Shown here piece by piece: positions 44,384-52,623 of a stretch of DNA of 64,000 nucleotides. This DNA comes from Halobacillus litoralis. GTDB taxonomy: Bacteria; Bacillota; Bacilli; Bacillales; Halobacillaceae. The notes under the pieces are model-generated. The model did no database searches. It saw only the letters and a list, made by a program, of their open reading frames with translations, and had not been told where the DNA came from. The translations under genes were made by a program, and so were the position numbers. The stretch covers positions 71,750-135,749 of the forward strand of contig NZ_CP026119.1 in the NCBI RefSeq assembly GCF_004101865.1, in the 5' to 3' direction. The stretch's first letter is position 1. Each line of letters begins with the position of its first letter.

Positions 44384-44948
44384 ATGAAGAGAGATATGGT
44401 ATTAAAAACGATTGTCTTAGTCATCGGATTAGCTGTTGCCATCCTGACTTGGTTTGGCTTTCGTACCATCGATAACCAAGCTCAACAGATCGACAAACTT
44501 GAACAACGGATTGAGAAAAAAGATAATCAGATTCACTACTTAGAAGAAAACAACCAAGAACAAAACGAAGTAATCGAAAGTTCTTCCACTCAGAAGATTC
44601 AAGATTCCGTTGAGGTGTGTAGAATCCGTTTTTGAAGTACAAGAAGGGAATTATCAAGAAAGAAAAGGGCAAGCGGAAACGATCTTAACGCAAGCCATGC
44701 TTAACGAAATCTTTCCGGATGAGGATGAATACACGGTGATGTATGAGTATGCCGTAGATCAAATTCATTCCTATGTTGATCAAAAAGATGAAGAAGCCAG
44801 CGCTTTTGTGACGTTTGAACAAGAGGTTACAGACACGAAGAACAAAAAGGAAAATGACAGCTATGTCACGATTGAATTCTTCCTCCAAAAAGAAGGCGAA
44901 CGCTGTTTAATCAATGACTTTAAACAGATTCAATCGGAACCTTTATAA
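44384..44948 (+). pseudogene. Frameshifted YddI-like conjugation protein remnant
   Basis: Two overlapping frames make one ancestral protein of ~187 residues. The first (44384-44635) has a membrane helix (~8-26) and coiled coil; the second (44610-44948) carries the C-terminal extracytoplasmic domain. One extra T in GTGTGT near 44615-44620 explains the shift. In ICEs of the Tn916/ICEBs1 type a small anchored protein follows the CwlT-type hydrolase, which is the basis for the name. Confidence 0.7.
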
Positions 44949-44952
44949 ATTA

Positions 44953-44999
44953 AAAACCCCCTCAAAACCTTGTTTTATTAAGGGTTGGAGGGGGTTTTT
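44953..44999 (+). terminator. Terminator after the conjugation remnant
   Basis: AAAAACCCCCTC (44953-44964) pairs with GAGGGGGTTTTT (44988-44999); bidirectional, also ends the leftward yvrJ copy. Confidence 0.88.
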
Positions 45000-45061
45000 A
45001 ATGAAATAACGCAACGTATTGAATCTTTTTCATTATGTTTCTTCGAAATTTTAAAAAAAGA

Positions 45062-45208
45062 TTATGATTTCATACTAGATTTTAGTTGTAGAATAGCTTT
45101 TGTTAAGCTATCGATTCGTTTTTCAAACCTAGTTAACAAGTAAATGGCTACTACAATGGGAAAACCAACATTACCTGTAAGCATCGCCCACTCTGGTATT
45201 TCTGACAT
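45062..45208 (-). CDS. yvrJ: Second YvrJ-family small membrane protein
   Basis: A 48-residue minus-strand peptide with GGAGG upstream of its ATG. It has the YvrJ signature GFPIVVAIYLLTRFE in its single membrane helix and an amphipathic tail (KRIDSLTKAILQLKSS). It is divergent from the SigO/RsoA-like operon at 45457, with the SOS box between them. Together with the copy at 3673 it shows that YvrJ travels with split sigma factors on this plasmid. Confidence 0.85.
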   Translation of the reverse strand: MSEIPEWAMLTGNVGFPIVVAIYLLTRFEKRIDSLTKAILQLKSSMKS

Positions 45209-45456
45209 ATGATAACCTCCTAGCTTTTATTTCAACACCTTAGGTTTTGTAGGTGAGGAATGACCTAAGTTCTGTGATGTTTTTTCACCACCCTTCTTCC
45301 TTTTAAAAGGATATTTTTAAGAAAAATATCACAACTTTTCTTGTTAAATCGTAAAAAACAAATTAAAATAAGAACGAATGTTCGTGTTTTGGTTGTGTTT
45401 TTTTTGACCTTTATGACCTTTTAACCACTAGTAGTGAGAATATAAGGAGGTACTTT
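45209..45456 (+). promoter_or_regulatory. Divergent control region with SOS box between yvrJ and sigO-like operon
   Basis: The LexA-type box GAAC-GAAT-GTTC is at 45372-45383, 73 bases before the sigma start, the same distance as at the first set. An inverted repeat CTTAGGT/ACCTAAG lies near 45240-45277 on the yvrJ side. Promoter elements were not fixed. Confidence 0.7.
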
Positions 45457-46074
45457 ATGTTTAAGGAGTATAACAACTATTTTTCCATCGAAGATCAGCG
45501 CCTATTACTCCAATTTATAAAAGGTCATCAAGAGTTGCTTGAAAATCCTCTTGTTATATCTTTTCTAGAAAAAAGAGAAAATCTTACTCTTTTAGTTCAA
45601 CACCTCCGATCCCCTTCCAAACAGAATAAACAAGCCTTAGATGAAGCTTTTCGTGAATATTATACAGGCGTTAAGATACTTAATTATTTGTCTAAAACCT
45701 TGTATTGGGAAGCAGTAAATTTTGATAAGAAGAAACGAAAAGAAAATATAAGATTTCCTTTGGTAGTCGATGGAGCAGCTAGTGAAGAGGATTCTGGTTA
45801 TGAAGAAAGTCTGGTATCTGAGGAAGAGTCTGTAGAAAACCAAATCATTGAAAGTTCTAGGTCATTTTTAATAGATAGGATAGGGGATATAAGGTTGAAA
45901 ACAGCATTCTCCTCATTAACCCAACGTCAAAAACAATTGTTAGAAGGCGTATATGGAGACAACCTTACTATTACGGAAACGGCTGATAAGTTAGGAATTA
46001 CGCAGCAAGGTGCTTCAAAAATTCATAAATTAGCAATTGAGCGATTAAAGAAAGGAATGAGTAAAGACAAATGA
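45457..46074 (+). CDS. sigO: Second SigO-like sigma factor, region 4 subunit
   Basis: A 205-residue paralogue of the protein at 2913 (shared VISFLEKREN-x2-LL-x2-HLR, NYLS and FPLV motifs). The C-terminal region 4 reads LTQRQKQLLE, then TITETADKLGITQQGASKIHKLA. ATG 45457 follows AAGGAGG. It overlaps the RsoA-like gene by four bases (ATGA), the same operon order as yvrI-yvrHa in B. subtilis. With its partner it would form a complete two-subunit sigma factor under LexA control. Confidence 0.78.
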   Translation: MFKEYNNYFSIEDQRLLLQFIKGHQELLENPLVISFLEKRENLTLLVQHLRSPSKQNKQALDEAFREYYTGVKILNYLSKTLYWEAVNFDKKKRKENIRFPLVVDGAASEEDSGYEESLVSEEESVENQIIESSRSFLIDRIGDIRLKTAFSSLTQRQKQLLEGVYGDNLTITETADKLGITQQGASKIHKLAIERLKKGMSKDK

Positions 46075-46310
46075 AAGAATGGAAAGAATTAATCGAATGG
46101 TCTCAGCAAGGAGACGAACAAAGCACACTAAAAATCATTCGAAAAGTAGAACCAAAGATAAAAAAATCTCTTAAACAAACCCTTTCCCAAGATAGAGAAA
46201 ATCTTGAACAGGAATTAATTATTAAAACTATAAAAATCATACAATCGTTTGATACTAACCAAGTTCCAGGGTTTTGGGAGTTTATGAATAAAAGTGAAAA
46301 ACTTTCTTGA
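46071..46310 (+). CDS. rsoA: Second RsoA-like co-sigma factor
   Basis: A 79-residue helical protein (HTH_16-like; B. subtilis RsoA is of similar size). The N-terminal ELIEWSQQGDEQSTL is typical of the start of sigma region 2, and EPKIKKSL plus ENLEQELI match the copy at 1965-2165. It is translationally coupled to the SigO-like gene. It is expected to supply core RNA polymerase and -10 binding. Confidence 0.75.
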   Translation: MKEWKELIEWSQQGDEQSTLKIIRKVEPKIKKSLKQTLSQDRENLEQELIIKTIKIIQSFDTNQVPGFWEFMNKSEKLS

Positions 46311-46445
46311 AAATTTTATTTTAGGTTGTTTTTTTCTTCAGTTCCACTCTTTACCTACTATACGAAATAGCCAATCTCTTTGTTGGGTGTATGAAGAAGG
46401 CGGCTAACACCCTTTCGTGATAAAAGTTTGAAAGGATGAATAATA

Positions 46446-49040
46446 TTGAGTATTGCAGTAGGAACAGCATTGAGTCGAGGAGATAATGGGCAAGATGTTC
46501 TTGAACTACAACAAGCGTTAGTCGAAAATAATTTTTATCCGGACATTGATGCAGCTGATAATGGGGTAGATGGAAATTATGGTCCGGGTACTGAAGATGC
46601 AGTACGTCGTTATCAAATTGTGAATGGATTGACAGTTGATGGCAAGGCTGGTCCTGAAACCTTATCATCAATGGGGCTATATGCAGGTACAGCAGGGACT
46701 GATAAAATTACTGCTTTGCAACCTGGGAATACAGGTGCATCGGTTCGAATTTTACAGCAAGCGCTTTTGGATAAAAACTATTCTCTAGGACCTAGTGGTG
46801 TGGATGGAAGTTATGGTCCGACCACTGAGGATGCAGTACGTCGTTATCAAATTATGAATAATTTAACGGTTGATGGTATGGCCGGCCCCGAGACTTTATC
46901 CTCGTTAGGGATTTACGCAGGAATTTCTAATGATTCTCAAACAATTGGTGCGTTACAGCCAGGAGATTTAGGAGAAGAGGTACGTATTCTTCAACGAACT
47001 CTATCTAACAAAGGATATTATAGCGATAGTATTGATGGTAGTTACGGCCCTGCAACCGAGAGTGCAGTTCGCAGCTATCAGAGTGCAAACAATTTGACTA
47101 TTGATGGTATGGCTGGCCCAGGAACCTTAACATCATTAGGTATTTATGAAGGGGTCTCTACAGGATCACCAACGATTGGAGCCCTGCAACCAGGTGATGT
47201 AGGTGCAGAGGTGGAAGTATTGCAACAAACTCTATCTAATAAAGGGTACTATAACGATAGTATTGATGGTAGTTACGGCCCTGCAACCGAGAGTGCAGTA
47301 CGCAGTTATCAGAGTGCGCACAATTTAACTCTTGATGGCAAAGCTGGCCCAGAAACTTTATCCTACCTAGGAATTTATAATGGCACCTTTAATAGCACAG
47401 ATGTGGTGGCTTTACAACCAGGAGATACGGGTGAAGGAGTTCGCCTTTTACAGCAGGCTCTCGTTGATAATAACTTCTATCCGGAGATTCATGCTGCTGA
47501 TTATGGTGTAGATGGGGTTTATGGGCCTAATACAGAAGATGCTGTGCGTCGTTACCAGACTATAAATGGATTGACCGTTGATGGCATGGCTGGTCCTGAA
47601 ACGTTATCTTCCCTTGGGATTTCTGGAGAAGGATCTGGAGGATCTCGTGGATCTGGATCCTATGGTAGTGCTTTACTTCCGGGAGACGTAGGGGACGCTG
47701 TTCGTCTTTTACAAGAAACGTTAGCTGACAAAGGATACTACAATGATAGTATTGATGGAAGTTATGGTCCGGCTACCGAAAGTGCCGTTCGAAGTTACCA
47801 AAGCGCAAATGGCTTAACTGTTGATGGTATGGCTGGTCCAGAAACATTGAATTCCTTGGATCTTAATGGAGGTTCTGGAGGTGGTGAATTTTCAGGGGGA
47901 GATTTCGAAAGCCAATCCATTTCCCAACTTTTTATTCCACCGTTTAATGATAACCGTCCTGGATTTTACATGAATCCAACATATATTACGATTCATGAGA
48001 CAGCTAATACGGCAGCTTCAGCTACGGCCGCGATGCACGCTAACTACGTAAGGAATCCTACGACTGAAGAGTCTTGGCATTTTACGGTAGATGATCAACC
48101 TGTCGTTTATCAGCATTTACCATTAAATGAAATAGGTTGGCATGCAGGTGATGGGGTAGACGGAACAGGAAATCGATCAAGTATAGGTATCGAATTATGT
48201 GTTAACTATACAGGTGATTTTAGTCGGACTAGAAAGAATGCAGCTGCTTTAGTTCATAAACTTATGGATGAATATAATATTTCTTTGCAAAATGTTGTTC
48301 CTCATAATTATTGGAGTGGTAAAAATTGTCCTACTAATCTATTACCTATTTTTGGGGATTTTCGACAACAAGTAATGGATTCAATTTATGAAGAAATTGA
48401 TCCGAATGATCCTACTTTGCATAGAGTAAGTTCTCCTTTTGCCGTAATTGATGAAATTTACAGCTCGGAATCTGTGGGTACGGTTAGTTATGAAAAAGCA
48501 TATAATGTTAACTTTGGTCCAATTAAAGGGACATTATCAGGTACTATTATTTTAGGAGACCCTACCGCAGGTCATTGGGATTTAAAAGCAGATAAAGCCA
48601 TAAGAGGGGATGTCCTTGATGGAAATATTAATCAAGCGTTGAAGGTTGTATTAGATGAAGGATTGATCCCTGGGGCCAGTGATGTACGCCAAGCCAAGGT
48701 GGAATTTGACAATTTGGTCGATGATGAACTGTCTAACATTGTAGAAATTCGCATGAGCAGCTTTGATCCTAAACTTGTCCTAGAGCCGCCGTTCGTTGAG
48801 ATGGATTGGCTGACAATTGAAGTACTACGGAAAATAGGTGATGGAGTTTATGTATTAGAAAAGGTTGTTCTTAATAATATTGATTGGAATACAGAGGAAA
48901 GTATTAGAAGAGGTGCTGGATTAGCTTTGATGTTGTTAATTATTGCAGCATTACTATTAAGTGCTGGTTTCCTTGTAGCGACTGTACGTGAAATTATAAG
49001 GTATATGGGTCTTCCAGGGATGCCTTTACCACTTCCTTAA
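46446..49040 (+). CDS. Modular N-acetylmuramoyl-L-alanine amidase with six peptidoglycan-binding repeats
   Basis: An 864-residue protein. Six PG_binding_1 repeats span residues ~10-470 (each with LQPGD-x3-V-x2-LQ and DG-x-YGP-x-TE-x-AVR motifs). An Amidase_2 domain (~500-640) has zinc-ligand-type HET (~517), WHFTVDD, GIELC and YWSGKNCP. A ~170-residue unknown domain and one membrane helix (~825-848) follow. There is no signal peptide; start TTG 46446. It cleaves the stem peptide from muramic acid. Its place behind the SOS-linked sigma operon suggests involvement in lysis, release or transfer. Confidence 0.88.
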   Translation: MSIAVGTALSRGDNGQDVLELQQALVENNFYPDIDAADNGVDGNYGPGTEDAVRRYQIVNGLTVDGKAGPETLSSMGLYAGTAGTDKITALQPGNTGASVRILQQALLDKNYSLGPSGVDGSYGPTTEDAVRRYQIMNNLTVDGMAGPETLSSLGIYAGISNDSQTIGALQPGDLGEEVRILQRTLSNKGYYSDSIDGSYGPATESAVRSYQSANNLTIDGMAGPGTLTSLGIYEGVSTGSPTIGALQPGDVGAEVEVLQQTLSNKGYYNDSIDGSYGPATESAVRSYQSAHNLTLDGKAGPETLSYLGIYNGTFNSTDVVALQPGDTGEGVRLLQQALVDNNFYPEIHAADYGVDGVYGPNTEDAVRRYQTINGLTVDGMAGPETLSSLGISGEGSGGSRGSGSYGSALLPGDVGDAVRLLQETLADKGYYNDSIDGSYGPATESAVRSYQSANGLTVDGMAGPETLNSLDLNGGSGGGEFSGGDFESQSISQLFIPPFNDNRPGFYMNPTYITIHETANTAASATAAMHANYVRNPTTEESWHFTVDDQPVVYQHLPLNEIGWHAGDGVDGTGNRSSIGIELCVNYTGDFSRTRKNAAALVHKLMDEYNISLQNVVPHNYWSGKNCPTNLLPIFGDFRQQVMDSIYEEIDPNDPTLHRVSSPFAVIDEIYSSESVGTVSYEKAYNVNFGPIKGTLSGTIILGDPTAGHWDLKADKAIRGDVLDGNINQALKVVLDEGLIPGASDVRQAKVEFDNLVDDELSNIVEIRMSSFDPKLVLEPPFVEMDWLTIEVLRKIGDGVYVLEKVVLNNIDWNTEESIRRGAGLALMLLIIAALLLSAGFLVATVREIIRYMGLPGMPLPLP

Positions 49041-49049
49041 CCCTTGTTG

Positions 49050-49096
49050 CTCCCATAGTTTTCTGATAAGGTTTACCCTGCAGAGACTATGGGAGG
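49050..49096 (+). promoter_or_regulatory. Hairpin sequestering the lipoprotein ribosome site
   Basis: CTCCCATAGT (49050-49059) pairs perfectly with ACTATGGGAG (49086-49095); the Shine-Dalgarno GGGAGG (49091-49096) lies in the 3' arm, so folding would hide it. Confidence 0.6.
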
Positions 49097-49104
49097 TAAT
49101 TTTA

Positions 49105-49731
49105 ATGAAAAAAATTTTGTTATTATCTTTATTAGTTCCTTTTCTATTATTATCAGCATGCAATGGCGATAGCTCAGTAAAAGGAAATGATGAAACAAAT
49201 AATAAAACTGAGGAAGATAAACCAAAGAATGATACTGATACCAGTAAATCTTCAGTGGATGAATATAAGTATGGGGAGTTTGATGTGGCAAAAGTTGCAA
49301 AAAATATAGGTTCTTATAAAACTGGCCCAATATCTTTAACTGTAGAGGAAGCTCAGCTTGTCAGTGGAACCTTTGAAGATGAATACTACACTGATCATTT
49401 CGGGAAAAAAGATGTACAATACCTGCAATTAGCTATGGTTATGTCTACAGATGATCAAAATATTAACTTTAATTCTAAACATCTTACTTTAACAACAAAC
49501 ACTGGAGAGAAAATAGGTTCCCCCAGCGACTTTATGGGCACAAAAGTTGACCCCCAATATCTTAGTAAGGACGGCACAACCCGCATTCTGTTTTATTTCT
49601 TTGAAGACTCAGATGTAAAAGATATTCATACAATTGATTTACATTTGAAATCTCCTACTAATAAAAAAGGAGAACCACTTGGAGAAGATATAGATATTAA
49701 AATGAATTTTACGGAAAAGGAAGATCAATAA
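49105..49731 (+). CDS. Lipoprotein with DUF4352/DUF5067-like domain
   Basis: A 208-residue protein with a lipoprotein signal (LLLSAC lipobox, Cys ~19), a Lys/Asp/Asn-rich linker (~20-65) and a beta-sandwich-like domain (~70-205) similar in pattern to DUF4352/DUF5067 (QYLQLAMVM, LTLTTNTGEKI). It is anchored on the outer face of the membrane. ATG 49105. The next gene starts at the base after its stop, so the two act together. Confidence 0.75.
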   Translation: MKKILLLSLLVPFLLLSACNGDSSVKGNDETNNKTEEDKPKNDTDTSKSSVDEYKYGEFDVAKVAKNIGSYKTGPISLTVEEAQLVSGTFEDEYYTDHFGKKDVQYLQLAMVMSTDDQNINFNSKHLTLTTNTGEKIGSPSDFMGTKVDPQYLSKDGTTRILFYFFEDSDVKDIHTIDLHLKSPTNKKGEPLGEDIDIKMNFTEKEDQ

Positions 49732-49965
49732 ATGGAAATACTGATTTATTTACTAATCTTAATTACGGTTCCTATTCTATTAATATTTTTCATTGTACGA
49801 ATGCTTAAGAAGCAAACTTCCCGTTTTAAAAGTGAAAGGGAAGAGTATCAAAAAAATTATAGAGAATATATAGAATTAAAAAAAGAAAGTCTTAACACGG
49901 AAAAGCAGATTCTCGAAATACAACGAAAAATTCTTAATGAAATAGAAGAAATTAATAAAGATTAA
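49732..49965 (+). CDS. Small membrane-anchored coiled-coil protein
   Basis: A 77-residue protein with a membrane helix (3-23) and a long charged coiled coil. ATG 49732 lies directly behind the lipoprotein stop. Function unknown. Confidence 0.6.
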   Translation: MEILIYLLILITVPILLIFFIVRMLKKQTSRFKSEREEYQKNYREYIELKKESLNTEKQILEIQRKILNEIEEINKD

Positions 49966-49984
49966 CTCCCAGACTTAAGAAAGT

Positions 49985-50146
49985 TCTTCTTGAGGTTTTT
50001 GTTGAGGATGAAAAAATTTATCGTCCTGATAAAAATGTGTCATTACAGGAGAAGTCAATGAGGTCAATGTTCAACTGCCAAGTGGGATTATATTAAGTCC
50101 TAAAGGAAGGCACATTTTAAAGAAACAATTACAACCTTTTGATTAG
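49985..50146 (+). pseudogene. Frameshifted fragment of an unknown gene
   Basis: One frame reads EVFVEDEKIYRPDKNVS and a second, from 50042, continues GEVNEVNVQLPSGIILSPKG and stops at 50146. Together they look like the C-terminal part of a decayed gene with one frameshift near 50040. No family recognised. Confidence 0.45.
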
Positions 50147-50158
50147 TGAATAATAAAA

Positions 50159-50203
50159 ACTCACGGGCTCTCAGTTGCATTGAAATGGAGTAGAGTCCGT
50201 GAA
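50159..50203 (+). terminator. Hairpin after decayed gene
   Basis: TCACGG-G-CTCT pairs with AGAG-T-CCGTGA with facing bulges; short T tract after it. It is a possible terminator. Confidence 0.5.
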
Positions 50204-50324
50204 AGTTTATTTCGATGCAACACAAAACTTTCACAAATTACTCGATAAGTACAAATTGGTTGGGTGTAAATTTCATGATTCCCGTCTGTTGTCTTGTTTT
50301 CCATTGATATTTCCATTCTTCCCC

Positions 50325-50555
50325 TTATTGATTTAAGGGTTTGAGGTCTATATGAGGAACGGAATACATTTCTTGTTTAACCTGGTTCAAATCCTTTTGT
50401 ACGGAATCAGTCACAACATCCAAATTATCTAAGTAAACATTTCTCGTTTTAAAATCCTGAAACAGCTTTTTATCACGTTGAAATACCTTCAGAACAAGAG
50501 GTAAAACGACAGCTTTGATCAACGTTTCTCTTATTTCTTGATTCAAGGAGCTCAC
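50325..50555 (-). CDS. Small hypothetical protein, minus strand
   Basis: A 76-residue helical protein (GTG 50555, or TTG 50546 behind AGGTGAG). It overlaps the upstream frame 50473-50691 by 83 bases in another phase. Either the two are translationally coupled genes or one gene with a frameshift. Not recognised. Confidence 0.45.
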   Translation of the reverse strand: MSSLNQEIRETLIKAVVLPLVLKVFQRDKKLFQDFKTRNVYLDNLDVVTDSVQKDLNQVKQEMYSVPHIDLKPLNQ

Positions 50556-50691
50556 CTTCTGAGGTATTTTGAGTTGTCACCATTTCCAAAACTTCCATCC
50601 TCTTTTTTCTTTTCTCATTTCTTCTATAAATTTCAATATGAAATTGTAAGAATAAACGATAAAAACCTCTTATAGCCACCTTATCCTCCAT
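50473..50691 (-). CDS. Small basic hypothetical protein, minus strand
   Basis: A 72-residue protein starting at ATG 50691; the N-terminal ~45 residues are basic and helical (RGFYRLFLQFHIEIYRRN), while the last ~25 look unnatural, which favours a frameshift into the frame of 50325-50555. Small basic proteins of this kind occur on Bacillus plasmids, but the family is not recognised. Confidence 0.45.
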   Translation of the reverse strand: MEDKVAIRGFYRLFLQFHIEIYRRNEKRKKRMEVLEMVTTQNTSEGELLESRNKRNVDQSCRFTSCSEGIST

Positions 50692-50804
50692 TTTTTTCTA
50701 AAAAATTAAATGGAAATATTTATGGGGTATCTGATTCAACGTGTGGAAACTTAACAAATTTATATTGGATAATGAACATTATATAATAATAAGTACTGAA
50801 GCGA

Positions 50805-52043
50805 GTGATTTATTTGAAGGAGAACGAAGTAGCACAAGTTAAAAAGAACACATATATCTTCTCATTAATAAAGAAGTTTATTCCAGCAACTTTCTTTCTT
50901 ACCTTAATATCTTCTTTTTTATACTGTGTAGGTTATTCCTTTCTTTATGGTTATTTTATTGGGGGAAGTAGCAAAGGACCAGCTATAAGAGTCATCGAAC
51001 TTTTCGCGAACCCTGCTCCCTTTAATATATATACAGTTATTATTATGGGTGTTTTTATAGTAATAAGCTTATTACTATTGATGATACTGATAGAACAATT
51101 CTTAGGTAGTGAAAAAAAAACATCATTCATTGCAGCTACATTAATAATGTTTTGTGTGTTCCAGTTTCTTTTTACCTTGTTATTTATTAATGGTTTAGGC
51201 GAACACCTTATCTTAAATGTAATATCTTCATTTCTAGTATGGATTGTCCCATTGTTTTTAGTTGTTCTATTAATAGTTATGGTTACACTGGCTAAGTGGC
51301 CACTTTTAGGTGTACCCGGCTTTTTGTTTGGCATTATATCCTCAGTATTCCTTTCCGTTTTCTTTAATACTACATTAAATGAATTAATTTTATTAATTGT
51401 TCTTTTTTTCTCAGCCTTAGCCTACATATTTCTAGGTTTTAAACTTAGGAATAGCTCTTTTTACAGAGGAATGGTCGTGTTTCCTTTACTATTTTTAATT
51501 GTAATCTTCGTGGTTGGTGTTTTGTTAGATCAAGTAGATTTTGGTGAATTAATATGTTTATTTATTTTAACCTTCGTCATATCAACTATGTGTGCAAAAG
51601 CACCTTTTATACATAAATATATTCCGACAGCCCCTGGACTTAAACTTAAAAATTGGAAGAGTTTTATAACTGAAGCAAAAAAAAGTGTTGAAATTATATT
51701 TGAATTTGGAAGAACTAAAAAAGATATTGCAATTTTATTAGTTGTTATTTTAATCTTTTTGACAATAATACCTCAATTCTTATTTTTAGCAGGTCAGTAC
51801 ATAAGGGAGCTGACTTATCCTTTTCAAGACTGTGTAACTAATCCACCAGTAGTATATAAGGAAACGATAGAATACAATGGTGAAAAATATAAAGGTTACA
51901 TTTTTAATGAAACCGACTCAAAGCTTTATATTGCTGATTCTAACTGGGAGCTGAAAAGAATTGTAGGTAGAAATTTAGTTACTTACACTACACCCAAAGA
52001 TGAAATCAAAGAAATGTGTCAGGGATCAATTAATAATAATTAA
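50805..52043 (+). CDS. Multi-helix membrane protein, unknown
   Basis: A 412-residue protein with about nine or ten hydrophobic helices over residues 20-350 and a ~65-residue soluble C-terminal domain. The start is GTG 50805 with a weak ribosome site. No transporter signature is recognised. It may be an immunity or membrane-stress protein. A decayed gene and repeat R5 follow. Confidence 0.6.
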   Translation: MIYLKENEVAQVKKNTYIFSLIKKFIPATFFLTLISSFLYCVGYSFLYGYFIGGSSKGPAIRVIELFANPAPFNIYTVIIMGVFIVISLLLLMILIEQFLGSEKKTSFIAATLIMFCVFQFLFTLLFINGLGEHLILNVISSFLVWIVPLFLVVLLIVMVTLAKWPLLGVPGFLFGIISSVFLSVFFNTTLNELILLIVLFFSALAYIFLGFKLRNSSFYRGMVVFPLLFLIVIFVVGVLLDQVDFGELICLFILTFVISTMCAKAPFIHKYIPTAPGLKLKNWKSFITEAKKSVEIIFEFGRTKKDIAILLVVILIFLTIIPQFLFLAGQYIRELTYPFQDCVTNPPVVYKETIEYNGEKYKGYIFNETDSKLYIADSNWELKRIVGRNLVTYTTPKDEIKEMCQGSINNN

Positions 52044-52124
52044 AATAGTTATATTTAGTTTGTTGGAAATTTTTTAGAATAGGAATTTTCAAGTATTACG
52101 GATAGGACGCATGAAGCGTAATAA

Positions 52125-52322
52125 AATTGCATTGGCGGCTTTAAGGGTTCTTTAATACAAGATGACAATGTGGGATTTGCGTTCTCAATCGTTGGATTAC
52201 TTTTACTTGTGAACTATATAGCATTTTTAGAGAATAACAATGGAACACCTAAATATAGTGGTTACATAAAGCTAATTCAATTGTAGTATTTTTCGCTTCA
52301 TGGCTTATGTTTTTAAACTAAC
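52125..52322 (+). pseudogene. Frameshifted small membrane protein
   Basis: One frame gives GSLIQDDNVGFAFSIVG and a hydrophobic helix; after ~52270 another frame gives ANSIVVFFASWLMFLN and a stop. A base loss near the join explains the break. R5 follows 62 bases later, as R copies follow the other small membrane protein genes. Confidence 0.5.
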
Positions 52323-52384
52323 TGTAGTTTTATTCATTCATGAGCTGAAGTAACGGGTGTTAAAATAAATGACTCCTTAAGAAA

Positions 52385-52417
52385 TACCTCGAAATCGAGT
52401 CTTATAAAAACGGGGGC
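52385..52417 (+). repeat. Dispersed repeat R5
   Basis: TACCTCGAAATCGAGTCTTA followed by TAAAAACGGGGGC; nearly identical to R3, 10 kb away. Confidence 0.85.
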
Positions 52418-52562
52418 TATACTTTAACAAACTATCAACAATAAGACCTTCAATATACATCATTTTTAAATACAAAAAATATACTGCCATTTCATACATG
52501 GATTAAATGCCAAATACAAAATAATTATGGTTTTAAATGCTTTAGTTTCCAAAAGAATTTAA

Positions 52563-52600
52563 ATATTTGATATATGTTAGGATTAACTTATATCAAATAT
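52563..52600 (+). promoter_or_regulatory. Operator-like inverted repeat before SIR2 gene
   Basis: ATATTTGATATA (52563-52574) is the perfect inverse of TATATCAAATAT (52589-52600), 14 bases apart and just upstream of the ribosome site: a repressor site or leader hairpin. Confidence 0.6.
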
Positions 52601-52623
52601 AGAATACAGAAAGAGGGATGAGT

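Larger units (their letters stand above)
52044..52623 (+). other. Region with a decayed gene, repeat R5 and an operator-like repeat
   Basis: No intact gene. It contains the pseudogene at 52125-52322, repeat R5 and the 12-base inverted repeat before the SIR2 gene. Confidence 0.6.
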
